A stretch of 64,000 bases of DNA. Source: Actinomycetota bacterium. Lineage in GTDB: Bacteria; Actinomycetota; Thermoleophilia; Gaiellales; F1-60-MAGs149. The position numbers were made by a program, and so were the translations under genes. The stretch is taken from contig VGBM01000004.1 in NCBI GenBank assembly GCA_016870485.1, positions 62,001 through 126,000 on the forward strand. Reading direction: 5' to 3'. Below are positions 55,573 to 63,014 of the stretch, in pieces. How positions within the stretch are numbered: the stretch's first letter is position 1; every line of letters begins with the position of its first letter. The notes under the pieces were generated by a model. It saw nothing but the letters and a program-made list of their open reading frames with translations, was not told the origin of the DNA and searched no databases.

Positions 55573-57078
55573 ATGACGGACCCCGCCCTCGACGCCGCGG
55601 AGCGCGCCGCCCGCCATCTCGGCCTGTTGTCGGAGACGGTGAGCGCGGTGACGAGCTCGCTCGACCTCGCGGAGGTGACGGACGCCGTCGCGGTGGCCGT
55701 GGCGCGCGCGTTCGGGACGGACGCCTGCTTCGTCTACGCGTTCGACGAGCCGGCGAACGACCTCGTCCTGCAGGCGGTCCACGGGACGCACGTGGAGGCG
55801 ACGGCCGACCCGCCGCGGATGCAGGTCGGCGAGGGCCTGACGGGCTGGGCCGCCGCGACGCGCGAGCCCGTCGCGATCGCCGCCGACGCCCACCTCGACC
55901 CGCGCTTCAAGGAGTTCCCGAACCTGCCGGAGCGGCGCTTCCAGAGCCTCTTGGCGGTGCCGATCCTCGACCGTCGCGAGCGCCTCGCCGGCGCCATGAA
56001 CGTGCGCACCGTCGAGCCGCGCGAGTACCACCCCGACGAGATCGCGCTGCTCGAGACGATCGCCCGCCAGGTCGCGCAGGCGATCGAGAACGCGCGCCTC
56101 TACGAGCGCTCGCAGCGGCGCGTCGCGGAGCTCGAGGCGCTCGGCAGCATCTCGCAGGCCGTGGCCGAGTCGCTCTACCTCGAGGAGGCGCTCGCGCACA
56201 TCGCCGGGGCCGCGGAGCGCGCCGCGCACGCCGAGGTCTGCGCGCTCGTCCTCGAGGGGGCGGAGGAGGGCGAGGCGGTCACGCGCCGCTCGTCGGCGGC
56301 CGGCCCCGACGACGCGGAGCTCGCGGACCTCGGGGCGCGTGCGCCCGTCGACGAGGATGGCGTCCTCGCCGTGCCCCTCGTCTGGAAGACGCGCCGGCTC
56401 GGCGCGCTCGTGGCCACCACGCCGAAACGGCGGCCGTTCACGCCGGAGGAGCGGATGCTGCTCGGCAGTGTCGCCAACCAGGCCGCCGCGGCCGTCGAGT
56501 CGAGCCGCGGCGTGATGCGCGGAATCGTCGCTCAGGAGATCCACCACCGCGTCAAGAACAACCTCCAGACGGTGGCCTCGCTCCTGCGCCTGCGCGCCTC
56601 CGGCCAGGACCCGGCGCGGGCGCTCGCCGAGTCCGTCGACCGGATCCTCTCGATCGCCGAGGTGCACGACCTCCTGACCGCGAGCCGCGAGGGCGACGTC
56701 GACCTCGCCGACCTGATCCGCCGCGTCGCGGCGATGCTCGGCCACGGCCTCGGCACCCTCCCTGCCGAGCAGGACCTTGCGCACGTCGAGGTGCCGGGCG
56801 ACGAGGCGACGGCCGTCGCGCTGGTCTTCTCCGAGCTCTACGCCAACGCGCTCGAGCACGGCGGCGGCGACGTCTCCGTGCGGCTGAGCGCCGACGGCGG
56901 GCGGATCGAGCTGGTCGTCGAGGACCGCGGGCCCGGCCTGCCGGAGGGCTTCGATCCGGAGCGCTCGCTCGGCCTCAAGATCGCCCGTGCGCTGAGCGCC
57001 GACCGGCTGCACGGGGAGCTCGCCCTCGAGGACGCCGCGCCGGGGGTGCGGGCCCGGCTCGCCTGGAGCGCGCCGTGA
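55573..57078 (+). CDS. GAF-domain sensor histidine kinase, PdtaS-like
   Basis: 501 residues. Two GAF domains (about 25-165, with VGEGLTGWAAATREPVAI and RRFQSLLAVPILDRRERLAGAM; and about 185-310, more degenerate), then a HisKA_2 phosphoacceptor motif EIHHRVKNNLQTVASLLRLRA (His 324/325) and an HATPase_c domain (FSELYANALEHGGG, VEDRGPGLPEGFDP). HisKA_2 kinases of this form pair with ANTAR regulators: the M. tuberculosis PdtaS/PdtaR system senses redox or nutrient signals. It overlaps the ANTAR gene by 4 bp. No membrane segment, so a cytoplasmic sensor. Confidence 0.9.
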   Translation: MTDPALDAAERAARHLGLLSETVSAVTSSLDLAEVTDAVAVAVARAFGTDACFVYAFDEPANDLVLQAVHGTHVEATADPPRMQVGEGLTGWAAATREPVAIAADAHLDPRFKEFPNLPERRFQSLLAVPILDRRERLAGAMNVRTVEPREYHPDEIALLETIARQVAQAIENARLYERSQRRVAELEALGSISQAVAESLYLEEALAHIAGAAERAAHAEVCALVLEGAEEGEAVTRRSSAAGPDDAELADLGARAPVDEDGVLAVPLVWKTRRLGALVATTPKRRPFTPEERMLLGSVANQAAAAVESSRGVMRGIVAQEIHHRVKNNLQTVASLLRLRASGQDPARALAESVDRILSIAEVHDLLTASREGDVDLADLIRRVAAMLGHGLGTLPAEQDLAHVEVPGDEATAVALVFSELYANALEHGGGDVSVRLSADGGRIELVVEDRGPGLPEGFDPERSLGLKIARALSADRLHGELALEDAAPGVRARLAWSAP

Positions 57079-57656
57079 GGGTCCTGATCGCGGAGGACGA
57101 GACGATCATCCGCCTCGACGTGCGCGCGCTCCTGGAGCGCGCCGGGCACGAGGTGGTGGCGGAGGCGCGCGACGGCCGGGAGGCCGTCGCCCTGGCCGCC
57201 GAGCTCGCGCCGGACCTGATCGTGATGGACGTGCGCATGCCGCACATGGACGGCATCGAGGCGGCACGCGAGATCAGCCGGGCGCGGCCCGTGCCGATCG
57301 TGATGCTGACCGCCTACGCCGAGGCCGACCTCGTCGCCCGCGCCTCGGAGGCCGGCGCCTTCGGCTACCTCGTGAAGCCGTTCCGGGAGGTCGACCTTCT
57401 GCCCGCGATCGACACGGCGCGCGCCCGCTTCGACGAGCTCGCGGCGCTGCGCGCCGAGGCCGCGGACCTCGCCGAGGCGCTCGCCTCGCGCAAGGCCGTG
57501 GAGCGGGCCAAGGGCATCCTGATGGAGCGCGACGGGATCGACGAGGCGGAGGCCTTCCGGCGGGTCCGCGCGGCCAGCCAGAAGACGGGCAAGCCGATGC
57601 GCGTCGTCGCCGACGCGCTGATCGCCACCCTCGGCGCGGAGGCGGGCGAGGCGTGA
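57075..57656 (+). CDS. ANTAR-domain response regulator, PdtaR-like
   Basis: 193 residues. Receiver with D52 in LIVMDVRMPHMDG and K about 102 in LVKPFRE; C-terminal ANTAR domain with LASRKAVERAKGILMERDGIDEAEAFRRVRAASQKTGKPM, which binds tandem RNA hairpins and prevents transcription termination. Cognate partner of the upstream histidine kinase. It overlaps clpS by 4 bp, so the three genes are one translational unit. Confidence 0.93.
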   Translation: MRVLIAEDETIIRLDVRALLERAGHEVVAEARDGREAVALAAELAPDLIVMDVRMPHMDGIEAAREISRARPVPIVMLTAYAEADLVARASEAGAFGYLVKPFREVDLLPAIDTARARFDELAALRAEAADLAEALASRKAVERAKGILMERDGIDEAEAFRRVRAASQKTGKPMRVVADALIATLGAEAGEA

Positions 57657-57946
57657 GCGCGGTCCCGGGCGTCGTTGAGCGGGTCGACCAGGGCACGGGC
57701 ACCGACCTCGGGCCGCCCTGGAACGTGATCGTGCTCAACGACGACCACAACACCTTCGAGGGCGTCGCCCGCACGCTCGCCGCCGTCCTGCCGGGCGTCG
57801 ACTTCGCGCGCGGGATGGGCTTCGCGAACCGCATCCACCACGCGGGCCGCGCGATCGTCTGGACGGGGCACAAGGAGCTCGCGGAGCTGTACCACGACCA
57901 GCTCGGCGAGCGCGGCCTGACGATGGCCCCGCTCGAGCCCGCCTAG
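57653..57946 (+). CDS. clpS: ATP-dependent Clp protease adaptor ClpS
   Basis: 97 residues. ClpS core: PWNVIVLNDDHNTFEGVARTLAAVLPGVDFARG and ANRIHHAGRAIVWTGHKELAELYHDQLGERGLTMAPLEPA, with the Asn-Asp-Asp and His that bind N-terminal degron residues. It delivers N-end rule substrates to ClpAP or ClpCP. Normally it sits near clpA/clpC or nicotinate genes, but here it ends the PdtaS/PdtaR-like operon. GTG start. Convergent overlap of 4 bp with the following gene. Confidence 0.93.
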   Translation: MSAVPGVVERVDQGTGTDLGPPWNVIVLNDDHNTFEGVARTLAAVLPGVDFARGMGFANRIHHAGRAIVWTGHKELAELYHDQLGERGLTMAPLEPA

Positions 57947-58818
57947 CCGCCGTAGAGGTGCGCCGCGAGGTCCTCGGGCGTGGTCAGCCACGCGCCGAGG
58001 GCGCGCAGCCGCTCGAGGGCGTCGGCGTACGCGGCCGCGCGCGCCGCACCCTCCTCGCCGGCGAGGCGCGCCAGGGGCACGCTGAGCACGGCACCGCCGC
58101 CCTGCTCGAGGAGGTGCTGCAGCCCCGGGTCGGGCGCCTCGCCGAGGAGCGGCAGCTCCGCCCACGCGTCGACCCGCTCCGCCCCGCGGTCGTAGCCGCG
58201 CGTCGGGAAGGCCGTCCCGCGGCCGAACCCGGGCCGGCTCGCGATCCGCACGTTGGCGCTCGTGGCGAGGCTGAAGCCGAGGCTGCGGACCTGCGCCTGC
58301 TCGTCGGGGGCGAGCAGGTCGGCGGAGCGCACGGCGCTGCGCGCGCCGGCCGTCCGCTCGGCGTCCGCCGCGCGGCGCTCGGCCTCGAGCGGGTCCGCTG
58401 GGCGGCGCCCCAGCGCGCCCCGCAGGCCCGTGCGGGGCCGCGCGAGCGGGCGCGCCTCGTGCACGAGGGCGACGGCGCAGGTCGCGCCCCCGGGCCACGC
58501 GGGCTGGACGCGCAGGCGCTCCGCCCGAGCCCAGTCGGCGACGCGGCGGCGCACCGCATCGACGGGCGCCGCCCAGCCCGCCGTCGGTGGCCCGTGCAGG
58601 TGCTCGAACGCGAACGCGAGGGGGTCCGCGTCGAGGGGGCGCTCCTCCGACCACGCGGCCGGGTCGTGGGGCAGGGCGTCGTTCGGCCAGACGAGGATGG
58701 CGCTGCCGGTGCGGCTGACCACGATCCCCGCGGAGGCGAGGAGGTCGGCGAGGGCGGCGGCGGCGCGCGCCCCGATCGGCGCCGGCGCCTCGATGGCGAG
58801 CTGGGCGGCGTCCCTCAC
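57943..58818 (-). CDS. Polysaccharide-deacetylase-like protein with degenerate active site
   Basis: About 291 residues from the GTG at 58816-58818, which overlaps the GT2 stop (GTGA). PAWPGGATCAVALVHEARPLARPRTG stands where NodB-type deacetylases of sugar clusters have WPDG..A..LTHDVDxPR, and GFGRGTAFPTRGYDRGAERVDAWAELPLLGEAPD resembles their C-terminal FPFRPYD..ELPL. The HDVD metal motif is replaced by HEAR, so catalysis is unlikely. Part of the minus-strand glycan set; perhaps a binding or regulatory protein. Family call is tentative. Confidence 0.4.
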   Translation of the reverse strand: MRDAAQLAIEAPAPIGARAAAALADLLASAGIVVSRTGSAILVWPNDALPHDPAAWSEERPLDADPLAFAFEHLHGPPTAGWAAPVDAVRRRVADWARAERLRVQPAWPGGATCAVALVHEARPLARPRTGLRGALGRRPADPLEAERRAADAERTAGARSAVRSADLLAPDEQAQVRSLGFSLATSANVRIASRPGFGRGTAFPTRGYDRGAERVDAWAELPLLGEAPDPGLQHLLEQGGGAVLSVPLARLAGEEGAARAAAYADALERLRALGAWLTTPEDLAAHLYGG

Positions 58819-59774
58819 CGGTGGACCCCGTGCGCCGCGTTCCACGCGTCGGCGCGCTCCCGCAGGCCGGGGCCGGTGGGGCCGTGGAGGACGTTTCGCA
58901 CGTGCAGGTCGAGCTCGGACGCGGGCAGCCCGGGGGCGAGGCGGCGGAGGGGGCCGGGCAGGCGCGCGAGCCCGGCGAGGGCGGCGTACTGGCCGCCGAG
59001 GGCGAGCCGCGCGGCGTCGCCGCCCGTGCGCGGATGGTGCTTGGCCCAGTAGCGGCGGCGGCTGCGCCAGAACTCGACGATGCGGGACGCGGGGTCGCCG
59101 CCCGTGGAGGCACGCACGTGGTGGCGCACCACCGCGTCGGCGACGAGGTGCGTCTGCCAGCCGCGGTCGGCGAGGCGCCGCTGCAGGTCGGTCTCCTCCG
59201 AGAACATGTAGAAGCCCGGGTCGAAGGGCCCGGTCTCGGCGAGGGCCGTGCGGCGCACGAGGAGCGCGCAGCCGCTCGCCCAGCCGACGCGGCCCCAGCC
59301 CGAGGCGATGCGCTGCTCCACGCCGTACTGACCGAGGGTGGCCAGCGAGCGCAGGCAGGAGGCCGGGTCGGGGAAGCGGAACGCGGTGGCCTGCGGGCGG
59401 CCGTCGGGGTAGGTGACGAGGGGCGCGGCGACGGCGGCCTCGGGGTGCGCGTCGAGGTGCGCGACGAGGCGGTCGAGGGCGTCCGGCTCGAGCACGGCGT
59501 CGTCGTTGAGGATCAGGTGGTAGTCGGCGGCCGCGCGGGTCAGCAGGCGGTTGTGGTTGGCCCCGAAGCCGTCCCGGAAGGGCTGGGCCACGACGTCGGC
59601 GGTGGGGAAGGCCGCCCGCACCGCCGCGACCGTGCCGTCCTCGGAGGCGTTGTCGAGGAGCAGGAGGGCGCAGGGCTCCGACGGTGCGCCCATGCCTGTG
59701 AGCGAGGCGAGCGCCTCCAGCGCGAGGTCCCGGTTGCCGTGGGCGACGATGCCGACGGCGAGCCGGGCGCTCAC
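58815..59774 (-). CDS. Glycosyltransferase family 2
   Basis: 319 residues from a GTG overlapping the epimerase stop by 4 bp. GT-A fold features: AVGIVAHGNRDLALEALASL at the N-terminus, LLLDNASEDGTVAAV (nucleotide binding), YHLILNDDAVLEPDAL (the DxD-like metal motif as NDDA), GWASGCALLVRRTALAETGPFDPGFYMFSEETDLQRRLADRGW (acceptor motif with EETDL). The last pattern is that of rhamnosyl/WcaE-like transferases making surface polysaccharide. The C-terminal 60 residues are helical and may touch the membrane. Confidence 0.88.
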   Translation of the reverse strand: MSARLAVGIVAHGNRDLALEALASLTGMGAPSEPCALLLLDNASEDGTVAAVRAAFPTADVVAQPFRDGFGANHNRLLTRAAADYHLILNDDAVLEPDALDRLVAHLDAHPEAAVAAPLVTYPDGRPQATAFRFPDPASCLRSLATLGQYGVEQRIASGWGRVGWASGCALLVRRTALAETGPFDPGFYMFSEETDLQRRLADRGWQTHLVADAVVRHHVRASTGGDPASRIVEFWRSRRRYWAKHHPRTGGDAARLALGGQYAALAGLARLPGPLRRLAPGLPASELDLHVRNVLHGPTGPGLRERADAWNAAHGVHR

Positions 59775-60880
59775 CGCTTGAGACCCCGCCGGCGCAGCTC
59801 CTCTATCGCGTCGTCGACGCGGTCCACGGCCTCCTGCTCGGCCATCCAGCCGGCCAGCGTCCCGAGCCCGTCCTCGATGCCGACCTCGGCCTCGAAGCCG
59901 AGCGCGGCGCGGGCCCGCCCCGGATCGCCGATGCAGTGGCGGATGTCGCCCGCGCGGTACGTGCCGGCGATCTCCGGCTCGATCTCGGCGCCGAGGCCGC
60001 GGGCCAGCCCGCGGGCGATGTCGACGACGCTCGACGGGCGCCCCGTGCAGACGTTGGCCACGAGGCCCGCCGCATCGGACTCCACCGCCAGGTGGAGGGC
60101 GCGCGCGACGTCCGTGACGTGCACGAAGTCGCGGGTCTGGTCGCCGTCCTCGAAGGCGATCGGCGCGTGGCCGTTGAGGAGCCGGCTGCCGAAGATCGCG
60201 GCCACCCCGGTGTAGGGGTTGCCGAGGGCCTGGCGCGGCCCGTAGACGTTGAACAGGCGCAGGGCGGCCGTCGGGACCCCGTAGGCGTCGCCCACCGACA
60301 GGCACAGCTCCTCGTGGTCGCGCTTGGTGACGGCGTAGACGGAGGTCGGCAGGAGCGGCTTGTCCTCGCGGGTCGGCTCGGGGGCGAGAACCGCGCCGTC
60401 GCGCTCGAGCTCCCAGCGGCGCGCGGCGAGCTGCGCCTCGGGCCGGAGGCCCGGGGCCAGCCCGGACTCGCCCGTCGCGGGGTCGCGGTACTGGCCCTCG
60501 CCGTAGATCGACATCGAGGAGGCGACGACGAGGCGGCGGATCCGGTCGCGGCGCTCGACGAGCCGCTCGAGCAGCACCGCGCAGCCCACGCTGTTGACGT
60601 CGACGTAGCGGCGGATCTCGTACATCGACTGGCCCACGCCCACGACGGCGGCGAGGTGCACGACGGCGTCGACGCCGTCGAGGGCCCGGTCGAGCGCGTC
60701 CGCGTCGCGCACGTCCCCGACCACCAGTTCGACGCCGGGGTCGAGGTAGGCGGGCGGCCCGTCGGGGTGCACCTGCGGGTCGAGCACGTCGTACGCGCGC
60801 ACCTCGTGGCCCGCAGCCAGCAGGCGGTCGGCGAGGTGGGAGCCGATGAAGCCGGCTCCGCCGGTGATCAGGGCGCGCAT
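59771..60880 (-). CDS. NAD-dependent sugar epimerase/dehydratase (extended SDR)
   Basis: 369 residues. Rossmann motif GGAGFIGSHLADRLLAAGH, DVRDADAL, VVHLAAVVGVGQSMYEI, SSMSIYGEG and the catalytic Tyr-x3-Lys in YAVTKRDHEEL, then ALRLFNVYGPRQALGNPYTGVAAIF. This is a UDP-glucose 4-epimerase-like or dTDP-sugar enzyme; the exact sugar cannot be told. The ATG at 60878-60880 gives the usual MRALITGGAGFIG start. It feeds the GT2 gene 4 bp downstream. Confidence 0.88.
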   Translation of the reverse strand: MRALITGGAGFIGSHLADRLLAAGHEVRAYDVLDPQVHPDGPPAYLDPGVELVVGDVRDADALDRALDGVDAVVHLAAVVGVGQSMYEIRRYVDVNSVGCAVLLERLVERRDRIRRLVVASSMSIYGEGQYRDPATGESGLAPGLRPEAQLAARRWELERDGAVLAPEPTREDKPLLPTSVYAVTKRDHEELCLSVGDAYGVPTAALRLFNVYGPRQALGNPYTGVAAIFGSRLLNGHAPIAFEDGDQTRDFVHVTDVARALHLAVESDAAGLVANVCTGRPSSVVDIARGLARGLGAEIEPEIAGTYRAGDIRHCIGDPGRARAALGFEAEVGIEDGLGTLAGWMAEQEAVDRVDDAIEELRRRGLKR

Positions 60881-60920
60881 GCCCGCATGGTACGGGGGCG
60901 GCGCGGCCGCCGCCGCGCTC

Positions 60921-62411
60921 TCAGCCCGTGGGCCGGGTCAGCGCCGCGTCGGCCTCGGCGATCGTGCGCAGCGGATCGAGCCGGTCGAGGGCCGAGGCCG
61001 TGCCGGCGTCCAGGGTGATCGCGTCGCCGGTGCGCTCGGCGCGCCGCAGGAGGCTCTCGTCGTCGAGGACGGCGACGAGGCCGCCGCGGCGCTGGAACCG
61101 CTCGAGGGCGGCGATCAGGCCCGGCGTCCAGACGGGTGCCCCCGCGATGGCCACGAGGCGCGTGCCGCGCGGCACGCCGCGGGCCTCGATGCGAGCGTCC
61201 GCGATCGCGCCGACCCGCCGGTCTGTGCCCGCCGCGAGCGCGGCCGCCACCCGGCCGATGCCGGCGAGGCCCGGCTCGACGTCCTCGCCGAGCGGGCGGT
61301 CGAGGGCGAGCGGCTCCGGCGGCACGTCCGGGAAGCCGGAGAGGTCGGCGTCCGCGGCGTTGGCCGCCTGCCACGAGTAGAGCGGCGACATCACGAGCAC
61401 GGGCGCCCGGCCCGGGACCGCCTCGGGCGCCCACCCGCGCCAGCCGCCGCCCGCGATCTCGACCGCGTAGAAGCCGGCCGTGGCGCGCGGCAGGCGGATG
61501 GTGCCCGGCGCGCCCTGGGCGCGGGCCACCACCGTGCCCGGGAACGAGTCGCCCGGGCGGTGGCGGACGAGCTCGACGTCGCTGAGGAGCGTCACGGGCT
61601 GCAGGGACGGGGTGAGGGCGACGGTGCGCACGCCGACGACCCGTGCTGGCTCGAGCTCGCCCGGCTCGACGAGCGCCGGGGCGATCACGAGGTTGCCGGC
61701 CCGGTCCTCGGCGCGCCAGCCGACGATGTACGAGCCGGGGCCGACCGGCTCGCCCGTGCGGTCGAGGGGCAGGTTGCCGGCGTCGGCAGCCCAGCGCATC
61801 TGCTTGCGGCGCTCCCAGGCCGGCTTCGTCTCGCGCCGGACCAGGCGCGCCGTCCCGTTGGGCTGCACCTGCCGCACGTCGAGCCGGAACCGCGTCGGCT
61901 CGCTCGAGCTGAGCGTGAACGAGTAGACGCCGACGTCGCCCCCGAGCCCCGGGGTGATGTAGCGGCCCGCCTTCGCGTTCGACTGGACCTCGGGCGGCGT
62001 CGCGTCGAGGCGGATCGGGTCCGGGATCCGGATCCACTGCTCGCCGGCCCCGAGCTCGATCGCGAAGCGGTAGATCCCGTCCGGGGCGAGGGAGCCGGAG
62101 GCGTCGCTGCCGTTCCAGGCCGCGCGGATGCGGCGGCCGGTCTGCTCCATGCGCGCCCGCGCGACGACCGCGTCGTCCGCGTCGAGGACCAGGACGACGG
62201 CCCGCTGGCGCTCCCGCAGCCCGACGCGCAGCGTGGCCTCGCGCCGGCGCGGCTTGTACGCGTCGGGCGAGAAGACGCGGTTGTCGATCGTGGGGCCGAC
62301 GATCGGGGAGGGCGCGCTCTTGAGGATCTGGGCGCGCACGAAGACCACCGCAGCGCCCCCGATCAGGAGCAGCGCGAGGACCAGCGCGAGGATCCGCACG
62401 AGTCGCTCCAT
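60921..62411 (-). CDS. Membrane-anchored protein with FlgD-like Ig domains and a flipped C-terminal domain
   Basis: 496 residues. One N-terminal helix (ILALVLALLLIGGAAVVFV), then a FlgD Ig-like segment (VFSPDAYKPRRREATLRVGLRERQ, WNGSDASGSLAPDGIYRF) and a second Ig-like repeat around SYIVGWRAEDRAGNL. From about 310 a different domain begins (LVMSPLYSWQAANAADADLSGFPD), resembling N,N-dimethylformamidase-like/DUF6605 domains that follow such Ig repeats in actinobacterial surface proteins. No catalytic residues can be named. Sits 40 bp upstream of the epimerase on the same strand. Confidence 0.55.
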   Translation of the reverse strand: MERLVRILALVLALLLIGGAAVVFVRAQILKSAPSPIVGPTIDNRVFSPDAYKPRRREATLRVGLRERQRAVVLVLDADDAVVARARMEQTGRRIRAAWNGSDASGSLAPDGIYRFAIELGAGEQWIRIPDPIRLDATPPEVQSNAKAGRYITPGLGGDVGVYSFTLSSSEPTRFRLDVRQVQPNGTARLVRRETKPAWERRKQMRWAADAGNLPLDRTGEPVGPGSYIVGWRAEDRAGNLVIAPALVEPGELEPARVVGVRTVALTPSLQPVTLLSDVELVRHRPGDSFPGTVVARAQGAPGTIRLPRATAGFYAVEIAGGGWRGWAPEAVPGRAPVLVMSPLYSWQAANAADADLSGFPDVPPEPLALDRPLGEDVEPGLAGIGRVAAALAAGTDRRVGAIADARIEARGVPRGTRLVAIAGAPVWTPGLIAALERFQRRGGLVAVLDDESLLRRAERTGDAITLDAGTASALDRLDPLRTIAEADAALTRPTG

Positions 62412-62421
62412 CCGCCGAATG

Positions 62422-62895
62422 CTAGAGGGCGTCCGCCGGCGGCGGCTGCCGCGCGGCCTCGAGGAGCTGGCGCGCGGCGTCGCGCAGGCCGCGCAGGATC
62501 GCGAGCGCCTCGGGCCAGTCGGCCTCCGGCACGATCAGGTGGTCGCGCGAGGCGGTGCCGACCGGGATGATCGGGATGCCGCGGTCGGCGAGGGCGCCCG
62601 TGAGCGTGGAGGCGAAGCCGGTCAGGTCGGGCGGCAGCGGCGCGGTCAGCAGGATCACGCGCAGGCCGTCCTGGCGCGTGTCGGCGGACGGCATCGCGTC
62701 CGCGAGCGGGCGGCGTACGACGAACGTGGTCTCGAGCGGGTCGTCGATGCGGGCGCCGAACCCCTCGGCGAGGAGCGCCTCGGGTGACGGCGGCGCCGAC
62801 CCCCGGCCGTAGCCGAGGAGCGCGTACTCGTGCTCGAGCAGCATGGGGTCGAGGGCGGCGAGGGCCTCGACCAGGAGCGGGGCGTCGTGTTCCAC
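62422..62895 (-). CDS. ACT-domain protein, ACT_7/CASTOR-like
   Basis: About 157 residues from the GTG at 62893-62895; the upstream frame is open but belongs to a shadow. The second half reads LRVILLTAPLPPDLTGFAS, LTGALADRGIPIIPVGTASRDHLIVPEADWPEALAILRGL, the pattern of CASTOR/ACT_7 amino-acid-sensing domains. The first 70 residues hold a helix pair of the same group. Probably a small ligand-sensing protein; ligand unknown. Confidence 0.5.
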   Translation of the reverse strand: MEHDAPLLVEALAALDPMLLEHEYALLGYGRGSAPPSPEALLAEGFGARIDDPLETTFVVRRPLADAMPSADTRQDGLRVILLTAPLPPDLTGFASTLTGALADRGIPIIPVGTASRDHLIVPEADWPEALAILRGLRDAARQLLEAARQPPPADAL

Positions 62896-63014
62896 CGGCG
62901 GAGCGTACCGCCGCGGAGGAGGGTCTCGGCGAGCGGGAGTCGTCAGCCGGTGACGGCGCTCGGCGTCGCACCCCCATTGCAGCCCGAGCCGCCCGTCGTG
63001 GGCGGCCCGCGTCC

